A stretch of DNA of 64,000 bases from Ligula intestinalis (taxonomy: Eukaryota; Platyhelminthes; Cestoda; Diphyllobothriidea; Diphyllobothriidae): the NCBI GenBank assembly GCA_036362985.1, contig JAYGXS010000007.1, forward strand, positions 3,846,359-3,910,358. Direction: 5' to 3'. The position numbers and the translations under genes were made by a program. Positions within the stretch are counted from its first letter, which is position 1, and every line of letters starts with the position of its first letter. Positions 52,501 through 64,000 of this stretch are shown here, in pieces. The notes under the pieces were generated by a model. The model saw only the letters and a list, made by a program, of their open reading frames with translations, was not told the origin of the DNA and did no database searches.

Positions 52501-55315
52501 CACTGTTCACCCCTCTCAACAAGAATGCTTCTACTTAAGAATGCTACTCCATGAAGTTAAAGGTTCAATATCGTTTGAAGATCTTAGGACGATTGATGGT
52601 TTTCTGTGTTCTACCTACAGAGAAGCCTGTGCGAGGCGTGGTCTGCTTCAAGATGATAATCCGTTAGAGAACACCATTGCTGAATCTGTCGTTGCTAACG
52701 ATCCTTTTCAATTACGACGACTGCTTGCGTTGTTGATCAGAAGTTGTGAGTTGAACTGCCCCCATGGTCTATGTTTAAAGTACAGAAATGATATGTCGGA
52801 CGACTACCGACATCAACTACAGTTGCAAAACGCCCATCTTGCCGTAGACTTCAATGCCACCATCTACAACCTGACACTCATTCACATTGAAAAAAACTTC
52901 GGTTGAAATGGGTCGAGAGCAACTTACTTAAAAGGTATGGATTTCCTCCTTTTGACAGGAGCATTGGGAATCAGCTTCCAACTGAAATTCAGCGGGAACT
53001 TCGCTAAAATATTACCGAGCTGGCAGCATACGTGGCTCTTCAGAAACCAAAGATGCTGGTCGATCAACTTCACGCATTCAGCACTATTATTGACAGTGTT
53101 CATAACCGCAGTAATGGCGACCACGTTTTCTTTTTGGATGCACCCGGTGGAACTGGCAGAACGTTCGTCATCCAGCTGTTTTTGGCTGAGCTGCGCAAAG
53201 AAAGCAAACTTGTTTTGGCTGTTGCATCGGCTGGTATAGCAGCGACGTTACTTCCCGGTGGCCGAACTGCTCACAGTACCTTTAAGCTTCCTCTAAGGTT
53301 ACCTGATGATGGCACCGCAAAATGCCACATAAGCAGAGGTAGTGGATTATCTGAATTGTTGAAACGGTGCTCAGCTATAATTTGGGACGAGTAAACCGTG
53401 GCCAACAGAATTGCACTGAAAGCGGTAGACAGAACGCTGCATGATGTCACAGGAAAAAACATTCCATTTGGTGGCATCACAATGGTTTTATCTGGTCCTT
53501 TCTGCCAGATACTACCGGTGATTCAAAGGGGTACCAGGGGTGACAAGGTAAAATTCTGCCTAAAATATTTACCGCTATGGTCAACGGTAAAGACATTAAA
53601 ACTCACGACCAGTATGAAAGTTCTCCTGCACAATGCCAATGAAAATGACGGATCCTCCACCAACATCTTGAAGATTGGCGAAGGGAAAATTGTCAGCGAT
53701 GCTACCGGAAACATCCCTATTAGTTTGGTTGCAAATTTGCTGAACAGTGACAAAGATCTTTGAGAAAAAGTTTTGCCTGATCTCCAAAATAACTTAACCG
53801 ACGCAGAGTGGCTATGCGAACGAGGAATTCTTGCTCTGAGCAACAAATTCGTCAATCCCATTAACGGCAGAATTAGCCATCTTCTTCCAGGTGAGGAAAA
53901 ACTGAACAAATCATTCGAAACGATGGTTGATCCTTCCGACTGTGTTAATTATCCAGTTTAATTCCTGAGTAGCTTGGAAATATCTGGCGTTCCATCGCAC
54001 AAACTGGTTTTGAATGTTGGCGAGCCAATTATGCTGATGAGAAATATTGATGCACCGCAGCTATGCAATGGCACTAGGCTAATTGTAAGCGACCGCTGTC
54101 ATACCTTATAGAGGCCACAATTATGACCAGTTGTGCAAAAGAAGAGACTGCTTATATCCCCCGCATTCCTATCGTGCCATCTGACACTCTATTTAATTTC
54201 CGATGACTTCGATTTCCCGTGAAGGTTTGCTTCGCCATGTCCATCAACAAGTCCCAAGGTCAAAACTTCAGGGTGGCTGGAATTCACCTGGAAGAATCGT
54301 GCTTTTCTTACGGTCAGCTCTACGTTGCGATATCTTGGGTGGCCTCGAAAACCAATTTGTACGTATTGGCACCCAACGGCGTTACGAGAAATGTCGTTTA
54401 CCCAGACGAATCTACCTTCTATCTCCTAACGGTGCATATTGATCCTTATTTCCTGCCTTCTCATGATCCCGTATTTCTCACAACTGTTTTATTTCAAAAT
54501 TCTGCTCTCTTAATGCCCACATTTACCACTTTCCGCCGCATATATACTCATTTACTCGCTCATATTTTAATGCCGCCTTTGGACACGTTTGTGATGCAGT
54601 TGGACAAGCATGGAAAAAAAGATGTTCTTTGTAACGATGCTAGACTAATTACATTGCCGCTCAGCAGCAAGGAAGGTTTGCCACCAAACGTCTCTGGCAG
54701 ATATTTCCTTTAAAAACCGTACGACTTGCTACTTTTCAGTACATTGTTTGCTTAGAATAACTTTTGACGATCGTTGGGCTCCCGTGCTTTGATATCTGGT
54801 TGGCCGACCCGGTAACCTGCAAGGGTGTGTGATGGGCTCAATTCCGGTACTCGGCAATGTTCTAGTGCTCATTGCGATCTTCCCCTAATGTGACCATTAG
54901 GGTATTGATCAACCGCGATGACCTCCTCCTGACATGATTCCAACACTTTCAGTAGCAGGATCCGATTTACATATACCTGTCGCCTCCCCCCCTCCCGGCC
55001 ACAGCCCCACTCTCGAAAGTTTTTCTCCTTAAAATCCCGCAAAACGACATTAGAAACTTGACTTATTGAAAATGCCTAAGGAGTTTTCTTACTGTCTTCC
55101 CCTACCCAACGCTGATCCATTTCTGGCAGCGCCACAGGTTCTGCATCATAACTATGTACAAAGAGGGAGTTCAAAGGTATTAACGTATGAATTTCCCAAA
55201 TTAAGCTGAATTTAACTGGACATAAGCATTTTACGAAGTTCTCATATGCAGTTTGCCTACCTTAGGGTCAATAATATGTAAGGAAGCCCAAGGCGAAGCC
55301 GGGCTTCCGCGCTAG
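49549..55315 (+). mobile_element. Helitron (autonomous type, decayed)
   Basis: The 3' end is well defined: an 8-bp hairpin GGAAGCCC...GGGCTTCC (55282-55308), GCG, then CTAG (CTRR terminus, 55312-55315) followed by T. The proposed 5' end is TCTACTATCAC at 49549, preceded by A, matching the A-T insertion and 5'-TC rule; this end is less certain. Inside lies one Rep/helicase coding region. Helitrons move by rolling-circle-like transposition. Confidence 0.75.
49860..54420 (+). pseudogene. Helitron Rep-helicase (RepHel), broken
   Basis: Order: a basic N-terminus, the helitron-like N domain (FKVEGQVYHRIASLLPPSDD, EPKFLQIYFVEDMN), RSYDGLQYPLMHVNG, DNYIHLRDNILSNGG, and the HUH nuclease region (DLFITLTCNPSWPEI, VEWQKRGLPHAHILVWL). 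The two-tyrosine motif IKYVCKYIKKGSD follows, then the Pif1-type helicase: Walker A APGGTGRTF, AGIAATLLPGGRTAHS, Walker B AIIWDE, and the late motif FAMSINKSQGQNF. Stops at 51237, 52352, 53394 and 53761 and frame changes near 50910, 52140 and 52930 inactivate it. Walker A has GTGRT for GTGKT. Confidence 0.93.
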
Positions 55316-56099
55316 TAGAGAATACGGAAGATCATGTAAGCATTTATACATCGCCGGATTCTGGGTTTAGGGTGTTTGGTATGAACCTAAATAATGGATA
55401 TAGTATAGTTGTTTACAAATTGTAATGAAGGGTTTCAATATGAAGAGGAAATGAAAGACAAGATGTCAAAGTAATACCAGGATACTGAAAAATATATCTA
55501 AGTGTGCATGCCAAAGAATTCAGGACATGGATAGGGGTGCAAGCCGAAAACGCACTAGATCGACTTCTGGCAATTCAGTAGAAAAACATCGGCTAACGAT
55601 CACGTGGCAATGTGGTTCACTAACTGATTAAGAGGTTTGAAAACCTGTTTTACTGTTGTGCGGATGACTAAAAACCAAATCCTCAGCATGTTTTTGAACC
55701 TACCGGCGCATGATGGTTAGTCATGTGTACTCAACTCTTTCTGGTCTGTAAAAGTGAAGAGAAACATGCTGCGAAATTTCCATGACCTGCTCAACGGAAT
55801 ATTTCCTGATATAAATGTCACGCGGGAAGAAGAACAAGGGCAGCAGCTGCCTTTTTTATGATGGCCTTACCAAGAGAATGCATAACGTTGAAATTAAAAT
55901 GAAAGTGCTACAGGAAGGCGACTAACACAACACAGCTTCTTGATTTTAACAGCATTGGGCTGCTTCCAAATGAAGCTGCGTAAAAACACTCTTTAAACGA
56001 ATTCAAACCCACTGCAGTAGACCAGAAGATAAGGAACACAAAGCTTGATCCCTCCGCGATCCGTCGCTGCGGAGTGGTTATACGAACGCATTTATAAGC
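55316..56099. other. no recognisable gene
   Basis: Flank between the Helitron and a Penelope-like fragment. Confidence 0.45.
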
Positions 56100-56620
56100 C
56101 ACTGCCTACGCGTACGGCCCCGGAGGGCAAAAAGTGAAAAACCTCCGAGGATATGCCACGCTCTACCATCCATCACGTACGACTCAAAAGGGACTGAGCC
56201 AATTGCTGCAGAACAGGGTGTGGGAGTTGCTTACCATCCCAAGGCTACCATGCGTAGCCAGATAATGAAAAAAGGCCCGCTGAACCCCGCAGAACGATTA
56301 AGGGTAATGTATCGCATTTCAGGTTTAGGCTGCCCCTCTAACTACACAGGGCAAAATGGACGCATGCTGGGTTCGAGCATAAATGACCGTAAGTTGGCTG
56401 TCACGCGGGGCGATACACTGTCGCAAGTGGCGGCCCATATTCATGAGACGGGCCACGAGTTCAATGTCGCAGTGACGAGGATAATAGCTCACGCCGAGAG
56501 CAAGATCGAACGTGAGCTCATAGAGGCCTGGGCCTCGGATGACGACTCAGTGAACAGATTTATTGAGTGGGCACCCGAATGAATAGCTCGCTGCAGGAAC
56601 GTCAGGACGGCTGACACTGC
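56100..56620 (+). pseudogene. Penelope-like GIY-YIG fragment
   Basis: The open frame 56220-56582 reads NPAERLRVMYRISGLGCPSN, YTGQNGRMLGSSINDRKLAV, TRGDTLSQVAAHIHETGHEF, and SKIERELIEAWASDDDSVNR. V.Y.I...C...YTGQ.GR.L...I..R.LAV.RGD is the linker plus GIY-YIG nuclease of Penelope-like elements. The catalytic His/Arg helix reads NDRKLAV in place of .EHKLAV. The reverse transcriptase is absent, and a broken linker precedes it from about 56100. Confidence 0.8.
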
Positions 56621-57552
56621 TGATCAATGAACCCTTCTCTCCCTTCATCTCAAACTCCAACCCCTCTGCCAGTATGATGTTAGATTACCTCCTAAGCTTC
56701 ACAATATTTGCTTGTTTTTGTGGAAGATATTATCCCTGACGGTTGACTCTCCCTCCCTATTCCATCCTTTCTTCCTCCCTATAAAACCCCCTCCTACCCT
56801 TTGACGTTTGATCGGCTCCTACCTTATTTACCTGTCGCTTGCTTTTCGTGGACGCTTTTATTTCTGAAGATTGACTCCCGCAAGAGCCCGAACGCTCAGA
56901 CTAATAGACAATTTCAACCGGTGCTCGACCTTTATTCTTCCTCAACCATACAAATTCCTGGCACGCGTATATTCTAATTCATTGGTAGAGACTTCTTGAA
57001 ATGGAAATTTCAAACGCGCGATAGCAGTGCGGCAAAGTTTTCAAATTCCTTGAACGAGTCCCGGCCACACATGTACATTTGATAAGACCAAAATTCGCAC
57101 AGAAATTGACAATCGTTTGAATCGGAAATTGCATGAGCCATGTTTCGAGGGCATCAGTCTACAAACACGTGCAATGACATGCCCAACCCTAATAAATTTG
57201 ACTTAAATAATTTTCTTTTCTGGAAAACGATTGCTTGCACTTAGTTTGATGTCAAATATGGGGAACCATGCAGCCAAGCAATCATAAGATCTAATTCCAC
57301 CACTTCAGCAGGTTACGGCCTGCACACCGGTCAAAAAAACGGTGCACGTACAAATGGATAAGTATCCTCGATGTGAGTGGTATTAAGTGCATTATATTTA
57401 TCATTATATTTATTGTTTACTGTACATACGCCAAGTTCCTGTGCATGAATATTCCGTTCCTGCTTCAGTCACTGCAATGTATCTTATTAAATATCCACAA
57501 AAGATTACGAAAATACAGGCAAATAAAAGCGGTTACTCTGCGATGACATCGT
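56621..57552. other. no recognisable gene
   Basis: Nothing assignable. Confidence 0.45.
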
Positions 57553-57609
57553 ATTCTTCTTCTTCTTTTTCTTCTTCTTCTTCTTCTTCTTCTTCTTCTT
57601 GTTCTTCTC
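57553..57609. repeat. (TTC)n microsatellite
   Basis: About 19 units with two interruptions. The poly-Ser frame over it is an artefact. Confidence 0.95.
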
Positions 57610-60600
57610 ATATAGGTTACTACGTCCCATTGTTCTATCATATGCTATATCGTCGTGGAGGACCATATTTACAAAGGCGAACATTTTCGTTCATTTGTAC
57701 GAACATTTCCTATTTTCGAAAGATTAATTAACACTTCTTCATGTAATGGACTTACTTTTACAAAGGCCAATCGTTCGTTTATATCAGAATTTTACTTGAC
57801 TTCTCCCGATAGTGTACATTTTTAACCGATCCGAGAGACGCTTTTTTCGACAAAATAAGCTGAAGACTGTTAATTAATGTTATCAGCAATTGACCAAAAC
57901 AAGATGGGTACTGGTATTCCCGTACGAGTTGTTGCACTGGGCATAACGGTGGCTAGTATATACTACACTATTGTTTCCCGCATCAATCAACCTCCAGGTA
58001 AAATGTGGTTTTGATTTCAGTTACATTAATTTCGAATGCGCTAGCCGGCTGGTCGACGGTTGATCCAGGTGAAACTGTGATAAAATGCTGCAAAAATAAA
58101 CTTTTGAGGATTTTAAGTCGCCATCTATTTTTTATTTTCAAATAGGATGCCCCGAAGTAAGACTAGTACCAACTAGCAATGACTTTCACGCCTATCTGCA
58201 AGTCCCTTACTTCCATATAATGATTATTTACAAGTTTAATTTTTTATACTACAGGTTTGTTCTACTAGAAAAAATTCTGCTAAATCCGTTTTTTGTTCGA
58301 ATCATCATACGCATCCTTACTTGCACATTTTCTCTAAAATAAGGGCTAAAAATTGTGTTAATAACATTTTTGTTTCTGACTACTGTAACAAACTGCACGC
58401 CAATTTTTTTTAAATAATTCGTTTCGCTCTTAGGATCTTGAGCACTATCACGCACTTCAATGAAAGAAAACAAAGATGATTCACCTTACCTTTTTATTAT
58501 GTGCCACTTGGAATGCCAACAAATATGCATCGCGCTATCATATCGACACTTACTTTGTGCAACTCAAAGGTGGACAGAAATATAGTCAGTAATATTCAAA
58601 TAACTATCTCCACAAATAAGCAAAACACCTACAGTATAACCCAAAAGCCGTGCAATTTGCATAACGAAATTTAAATTGGTAGTTTAGCATATATTTGCTC
58701 ACGTTATTTTCTTCACTGTGTGGACCTTATCCTAAGAGTGGCTTTTATTTATGCTTGTCCAGGGTAAGGCTCATTAATTTTGTCGAGATTGAGATTTTCC
58801 TGCTATCGGAGGAATTTTCTATGCAACCAAATGTGACAAAATCGAACTTTTTCCTTAATATGCATTACGCCTTGCAAGAACTCCATCATTATTAGAGAAA
58901 GTTTAAAACATATACCTTTCTGGAACAGCGACATTAAGCCCAAAGTTGTACAAATGTAGGTGAAGCAAATTTAAAGAACTCGTTTTTATTTCCAAAAATG
59001 CGAGTGTTAAAACTTATATTTAGCTCGTTATATATATCTTATTTTAAGTCTTGATGTAAACGTCACACGAAATCTCAGCTAGTGGATAAAAACACGAAGA
59101 ATCTGTAAACACTGAAAATCATGCCATAGTTAGATGACGATATTGAAAAGATAGTTATCGATAGATTGTTATATGTATAGAAAATGTAATTTAAGAAAGG
59201 TGGTTACGGTAAGGTTTTAACCGAAGGAAATGTTTACAATTTTCGTTTTTAGCAATTCCGTAAATCTCAAGAACTGGAGAATGATCGACAACATTTCATT
59301 TTTCGTAGCAAACACGGACAACTTATTATACTTCCTTAAAAGAGCGAATTTGTCATATTATAAAGTTTTTGCTAATACATTTAAGCCGATAGGCAAGTTA
59401 TAAACCACAGTTTACAACTTAAGCAGGTTGCAAGTGGTCTGAGCTGCTTGATTTGTCTGTTAAATTGCGCTTTGTATTTATTTGCCACAAGTGGTTGCTT
59501 TAAAACTTAAAATACCTGACTTAAGTTAGGTTTAATCTAGTTGAGTTAAGTTAAGCTTAGTGTGGAATACATCCATGCACTTATTAAATATATGTTAGAT
59601 TAGTAGTTTAGTTCTTGTTCATTACTATGTTTACTGGCTTTTAATTTCGTTTGAGATTTGTTTTTAGTTCATTAAGTTTAGCTTTCTTTAGTCTTCCTTA
59701 CTTAATTTGTTCACTTTAGTTTGGGTTTGTAAGTGTAGCCTATGAAATTATATCTTTATCTTATAAGGCTATTTACGTTTAAGTGTAGTTTGCAGCTAAG
59801 TTTTTTATTTAGTAGTCAGAAATGCGTAGTTCCTTAAACTGTTACGCTAATCTAAGTACTTTCCGATATTTGCGCAGTTACATAATTTATTTTTAGTGCT
59901 TTTGTTGTTGCCAATCATCATACTATTTAGAAAATCATTCCTATTTTTTGGTTTGATGTGGTCTACCATTTTAGTCACATTTAAGTGCGCATATGCAATG
60001 ACCAAGCAATAATGTTTTTTATAGAGCCAGCCTCGTTTTACACACGTTACGGATTATGGCTCTAATGGGCCCTAATTCTAACTTCTTACCGTCCATGAAT
60101 TCTGCATTATCCCAGCATACTCCACCTGGCAAAAATAAACTACACGGCATTCAACCTACCTCCTTGGTAAGATTCGCATAAGACGTGTGACTCTCCTTCT
60201 GCGACGTTGTTTGCGGCCTCTGCGATCGGCAAAGGGAGTTTCTGTCTACAACTTCCACAATTCGGTAATGATCCTTATATCTCAAATCGACACCTCCCCT
60301 GTTTTGTTCCAGCGTATTATCACTGTGCACGACAATGTTTCTAAATCACGTGATCTTTCTGCCTTTATTTCAATTCATAGGCTTGTGTCATTTGGCATAG
60401 CTAATAAGCCGAGGTGCTATTTTTTGCATATCACAAAATACCTGTCCACAAAAAGGGAAAGTAAATGTGCACACGTAATTTTCCCTGAAATAAATCACAA
60501 TTACTTAACACTTTTCCCGGTGTGGGTACATATAAGCCCTACCTAAATGGTCTAAAAAATTACTTTACATTTCGCTGCAGGTTGATTCTTTTTATATCAT

Positions 60601-60699
60601 CACACAAGGATTTAGGCATATCCTATTCAAATAGTTTTAATCCCTCAGAGTACTGTGCCGTGATATTCTAAAAAGCACGCCGAACTACCAGATTTAATC
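57610..60699. other. long AT-rich stretch without recognisable genes
   Basis: 3.1 kb. Frames are under 120 codons and lack recognisable domains. Confidence 0.5.
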
Positions 60700-61170
60700 T
60701 TAGAAATTGTAAGGCCATAAAGGTTGCTACAAGTCCTTATACTTTGCGCCCCAATTCAGTCTTCTGCGCACTAGTGAACGGAAGAATACAGAATCGATCG
60801 AGCACTTATTGGCTTAAAGAGTATTAATTTCGGAACACCGTAGCTTAGCCTACCAAAAATGGCGTAAGCTTTTCAATCACGATCCTGTGTGGCTTCGTAG
60901 ATAACAGAAAGGTTTCTTTTTACATTTTAACATTTTGAATGGCCGCACTTTTAACTCAGTATCATCAGGCAGCCCGAGCACGCTCGGCGAGCCAGGCATC
61001 GAGCTGTTTCTTATTTTTTCTATGGCACGCAGAGTAAGGTTCCATAAATTATTTTCAGAAAACGTCATTGCACTCTAGAATAAGCTCCCCAGAAGTATTA
61101 ACTCTCAGCAAAACTACCTTTTGTTTAAGCGGGCTATCACAAGTTTTCTACCTTGAGGTTAACTTTCAAA
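60700..61170 (+). pseudogene. LINE 3'-terminal coding fragment
   Basis: The end of the stretch reads NKLPRSINSQQNYLLFKRAI then TSFLP and a stop, the common C-terminal signature (W-N-x-L-P...S-F-K-R) of non-LTR reverse transcriptases. The expected Trp is a TAG. Upstream pieces (VSFYILTF, AARARSASQASSCF) are only weakly alignable. Confidence 0.4.
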
Positions 61171-62875
61171 AATTTTATGTGCTGACTTGATAAAATCTCG
61201 CTTTCACTCTGATGGCGTTCGTAGACTTTGAACCTAGCCAGGCCTCATGGTAAAGAAAAGGCTGCTAAACCTTCGGCCCATAATAGGCTAGTTCTTCAGC
61301 CGAGAGCGAGAATAATTTCATTGACAAACATTCAAAGAAAACCCTGATAGCACATTGTTCATGTGTTCATCCTACCCGTCCCGAACTTATGTCCCTATAT
61401 AATCTGCAACTTCTTTTTTTGCATAACTGTAAACTAAATGTATAAACGTAAATAACTTACGTCAGTATCATACATTTAAACTCAGGGTTTTGCACTTGAA
61501 ACGAAGTTCATATTTCGCCCAGTTTTGACTGCATACAACAGTAAAACATAATTAAAACTAACAGCAAAAGAGGAAGTTTTTTTTAGGTTGTTTCCTGTCT
61601 TCGGGATTTGAAATTGCGCCCGAATAGTGAGTTAACAATTAACACAATTTTTGAAAATTTCCTGCAAAGTGGCAAAATAAGCAAACATATATGTTCGTTG
61701 ACATAGGTGGGCCAGCTCTTAGCAACTATTTGTGATAGGAATGTGAATGGTGGTGCTATTTGCGGGTGACTTATAACTCTAACCAATATTAACATGTTCA
61801 TTCGCCGAACTTATCCTTTTTGTTAAATTCCGCCAATATAAGTTCGCATTTCCATTTTCCGTTAAAGTCCGCCAAATAATGTTAAATGTCTACCAATAGG
61901 CATTAGTTAATATTTAAATAAATAAATAAATATTTAAATAAATTCCAACACAAATGTGTATGTTTTTATACTCGCTAACCAAGAAATAAATGTTTAACCA
62001 CAAATTACTTCAGAAAGTTGTCCCCCATTTTAGCCAATTGTCATCGAGCCGACGTTTTTTTTATAAAGCCCCAGTCAGACAGATAGTCGGTCACGTTCAA
62101 TGAAGAATATTCCATATGTGCCGGTCCATCCGGATTACACGATGAAATGCGAGTGTGCTATCATATCCCACGACTTTAATTTAACCATCAGTTTGTCGCA
62201 GATAGCTGCACCAACGACCGGAGCACTACATGGTCCCGGCCGGTACATGTGTAGGTTTGTGTAAGTGCATTTTTTCGTCTGGCGAAACACATCTGCGTTT
62301 TATTACACACTAACGCATGACGCCAGGACGTGTGCGTGGGCGTAGCAGCTGACCAAAAAACTAACCGGCCACCAACACACATCACCCACACCAGGATACT
62401 TAACTCCACGTCTGTTCGCGTAGGCTGTACCTTGCAGATGTTTGGAAGTGCCACAGCAGAGGTGCAATAATCAGATCCTCTGCAGTCTAAATTTATTTCT
62501 TTGTGGAACAAAATCTCGCCGTCAGCTGTTACGCTGGATCTACGTTACGAAGTGACGTTAATACAGCGCCTGCGTATTTGCACTACTCTACTAGTGGTGT
62601 GAGACTCAATCAGACAACCTGGCTGGTCCTAGCCACCATCTGAGTACGTGGGTTTGTGCATCTGTAAAATTCAGTATAATTTGCATACATCAGTCAAGCG
62701 AAAAAGAAAAGCCAAAATTTTGGCTTGCCATTCCCTACGTGAAAAACGTTTCAAAGGTGACCTCGCTAATCCTAGAACCCTTTGTGATTGTAGTAGCGCA
62801 TGGACCAGATTTCACAATCAGACAACAAATCATGAAGCCCAAAGACCCGGTGCCAGCAACCGAGTAATCAGCCGT
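61171..62875. other. no recognisable gene
   Basis: AT-rich, with an AAATA-type run near 61915-61945. No gene supported. Confidence 0.45.
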
Positions 62876-63740
62876 AGTCTACAGCATACCATGCAAAAAC
62901 TGCGAGGCGAGGTATGTTGGACAGATGGGCAAACGACTGGGCACAAGATTGCACGAGCAGCAACTTGCAAGCAATCGCAAGAACGAGTTGTCTTCAGTCT
63001 ATGGCCGAATGCAGCACCTCAATCACGAATTCTCTTTTGAGAAAGTGAGGCTTATCGGCACTGCTGATGAGAAAATGGCCATGATAGTGCTGGAAAGTTG
63101 GTAGTCCACTGGCACAATAAACAGAGCTAGCGCTCTGAACCTTGCCTACAAAGCGCTTCGCACAAGGCTCGGATCAAGTCGGCCAGAGCCAGTAGCGCAA
63201 ACGAGTACGCAAGACCGAGAGCCCACGCCCACTGAAAATAGGGCTGGACATCGGAGGTCACGAGAGCAACAAAATCACTGTCTCAAAGTCGCATTCGCGA
63301 GGCAAATAACAACCCAAGGGAACAGCAACGAGCTTTCAGTCCGCCGGGTGACGTGGGGGAGGCCAGAAAGCATACTGACTCGCCTACAACTACGCTGACC
63401 GCAGAGGGGACGATGGTCACGCCAGATCACCAGCAGCCAACATCCAGGAGACCAAATGCGCTCGGCAACGAACAGGTTGGTCAAATTTCGCACGTCCAAC
63501 TAACTCAAGACCACCAGATGCAGCTACCATTAAAATCTGACGATGGAAGAGAGAAGGTTTTCGAAACGCCAGTTTAAATACAATTGGATCCATGAACCCA
63601 CCCCCACTTCTTCTTCCTCACCTATGGGAGATGATGAACGCAATTGCATATCTGCAAGTCAAATCGTTTGGCGTTTACATAGTTCGGTATATCAGAAGAA
63701 AGTATATCATTCACGAGGAGAGTTTTATCACGAGCCTTAA
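62876..63740 (+). pseudogene. Penelope-like GIY-YIG nuclease and 3' region
   Basis: 62878-63104 reads VYSIPCKNCEARYVGQMGKR, LGTRLHEQQLASNRKNELSS, VYGRMQHLNHEFSFEKVRLI and EKMAMIVLESW before a stop. Y.IPC......YVGQ.G.RL.TR..E..LA is the Penelope-type GIY-YIG nuclease; the nuclease catalytic Tyr, Arg and Glu positions look kept. About 600 bp of degraded tail (RASALNLAYKALRTRLGSSR and so on) follow, then a hammerhead-like motif and AATAAA. Confidence 0.8.
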
Positions 63741-63780
63741 GATGGGTAGACGAGGTCACTAGCCGAAACGTCAGGCTTGT
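63730..63780 (+). ncRNA. hammerhead-like motif at the Penelope-like element 3' end
   Basis: Stem I strands ACGAGCCT and AGGCTTGT pair over 8 bp (one wobble). Between them lie a degraded first core box (TAAGATG), a stem II GG.TAG...CTA.CC, GAAA and ACGT-C, so the cleavage C precedes AGGCTTGT. AATAAA follows directly at 63781. The 3' core and stem I are intact and the 5' core is not. Hammerheads are known in terminal repeats of Penelope-like elements, and the position here fits. Confidence 0.6.
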
Positions 63781-63789
63781 AATAAACCT

Positions 63790-64000
63790 CTTCTGATGAA
63801 CCCTACACTTTCCTCTGATCATCCACCCAGGAATCGAATTTTCAGCACTATTAGTTCATTATAATGTTCGGTTTATTTAGGGTCGTATGCAATGCCTTTG
63901 ATATCCCTTAAACGTGCTAAATGCCGAAGGCCATTTCGGAAACTTAATCAGGGCGTTGCACCGTTATTCAGATTGAGTAACCAAACGAATGCTGAGTGCT
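63790..64000. other. no recognisable feature
   Basis: Short terminal stretch of the window. Confidence 0.4.

Noticed and set aside
54480..54713. Extension of the Helitron helicase frame past the last helicase motif
   Set aside because: The sequence after PDESTF does not resemble the helicase family and probably reads into non-coding DNA.

Overview
The window looks like a scaffold piece of a flatworm (Platyhelminthes) nuclear genome, most likely a parasitic one such as a diphyllobothriidean tapeworm or a trematode. The reasons are split metazoan genes with long repeat-filled introns mixed with micro-introns of 28-40 nt, Penelope-like and CR1/Jockey-type retroelement debris, a Helitron, and tRNA-derived repeats carrying hammerhead-ribozyme motifs like those known from schistosomes. 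The species is inferred and was not searched. Assembly gaps lie at 1-414 and 37178-37277.

Host genes. (1) 415-6462, minus strand: four exons of splicing factor SF3B2 (SF3b145), cut off at its 3' end by the first gap. (2) 12280-12355, plus: a possible orphan signal-peptide exon. (3) 13103-14606, plus: a small ankyrin-repeat protein gene in four exons, with a Lys-rich tail, two micro-introns and two back-to-back perfect hairpins in its third intron. (4) 29406-36842, minus: four exons of a Tbx20/midline-type T-box transcription factor; the exon coding the start of the T-box is missing, possibly in the second gap or beyond the window. (5) 41799-42615, plus: the membrane anchor, stem and N-terminal catalytic part of a Golgi core-2-type N-acetylglucosaminyltransferase (GT14), interrupted by one in-frame TGA beside a conserved Cys.

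Mobile DNA fills the rest. The largest pieces are a nearly full non-LTR retrotransposon (37278-40875), a degraded autonomous Helitron with a recognisable 3' hairpin and CTAG end (about 49549-55315), several LINE reverse-transcriptase fragments, four Penelope-like fragments with GIY-YIG nuclease sequence, a 300-bp TA-flanked MITE (7061-7359) and a fold-back element (32405-33005). Simple repeats include (ATG)47, (AT)n, (TTC)n and a degenerate telomere-type TTAGGG tract at 44840-45080.

The most interesting theme is small self-cleaving RNA motifs. Two short repeat families contain complete or decayed hammerhead ribozymes. Family A is a tRNA-headed SINE (about 305-nt unit, once in tandem) whose copy at 22959-23003 has an intact core, a perfect 6-bp stem I and a palindromic stem III. 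Family B is a shorter unit whose hammerhead is followed by AATAAA; it has compensatory stem-II changes between copies. It matches a hammerhead-like motif lying just 3' of a Penelope-like nuclease at 63730-63780. This suggests that family B is debris of Penelope-like terminal repeats, and that family A is a flatworm hammerhead SINE comparable to schistosome Sm-alpha.
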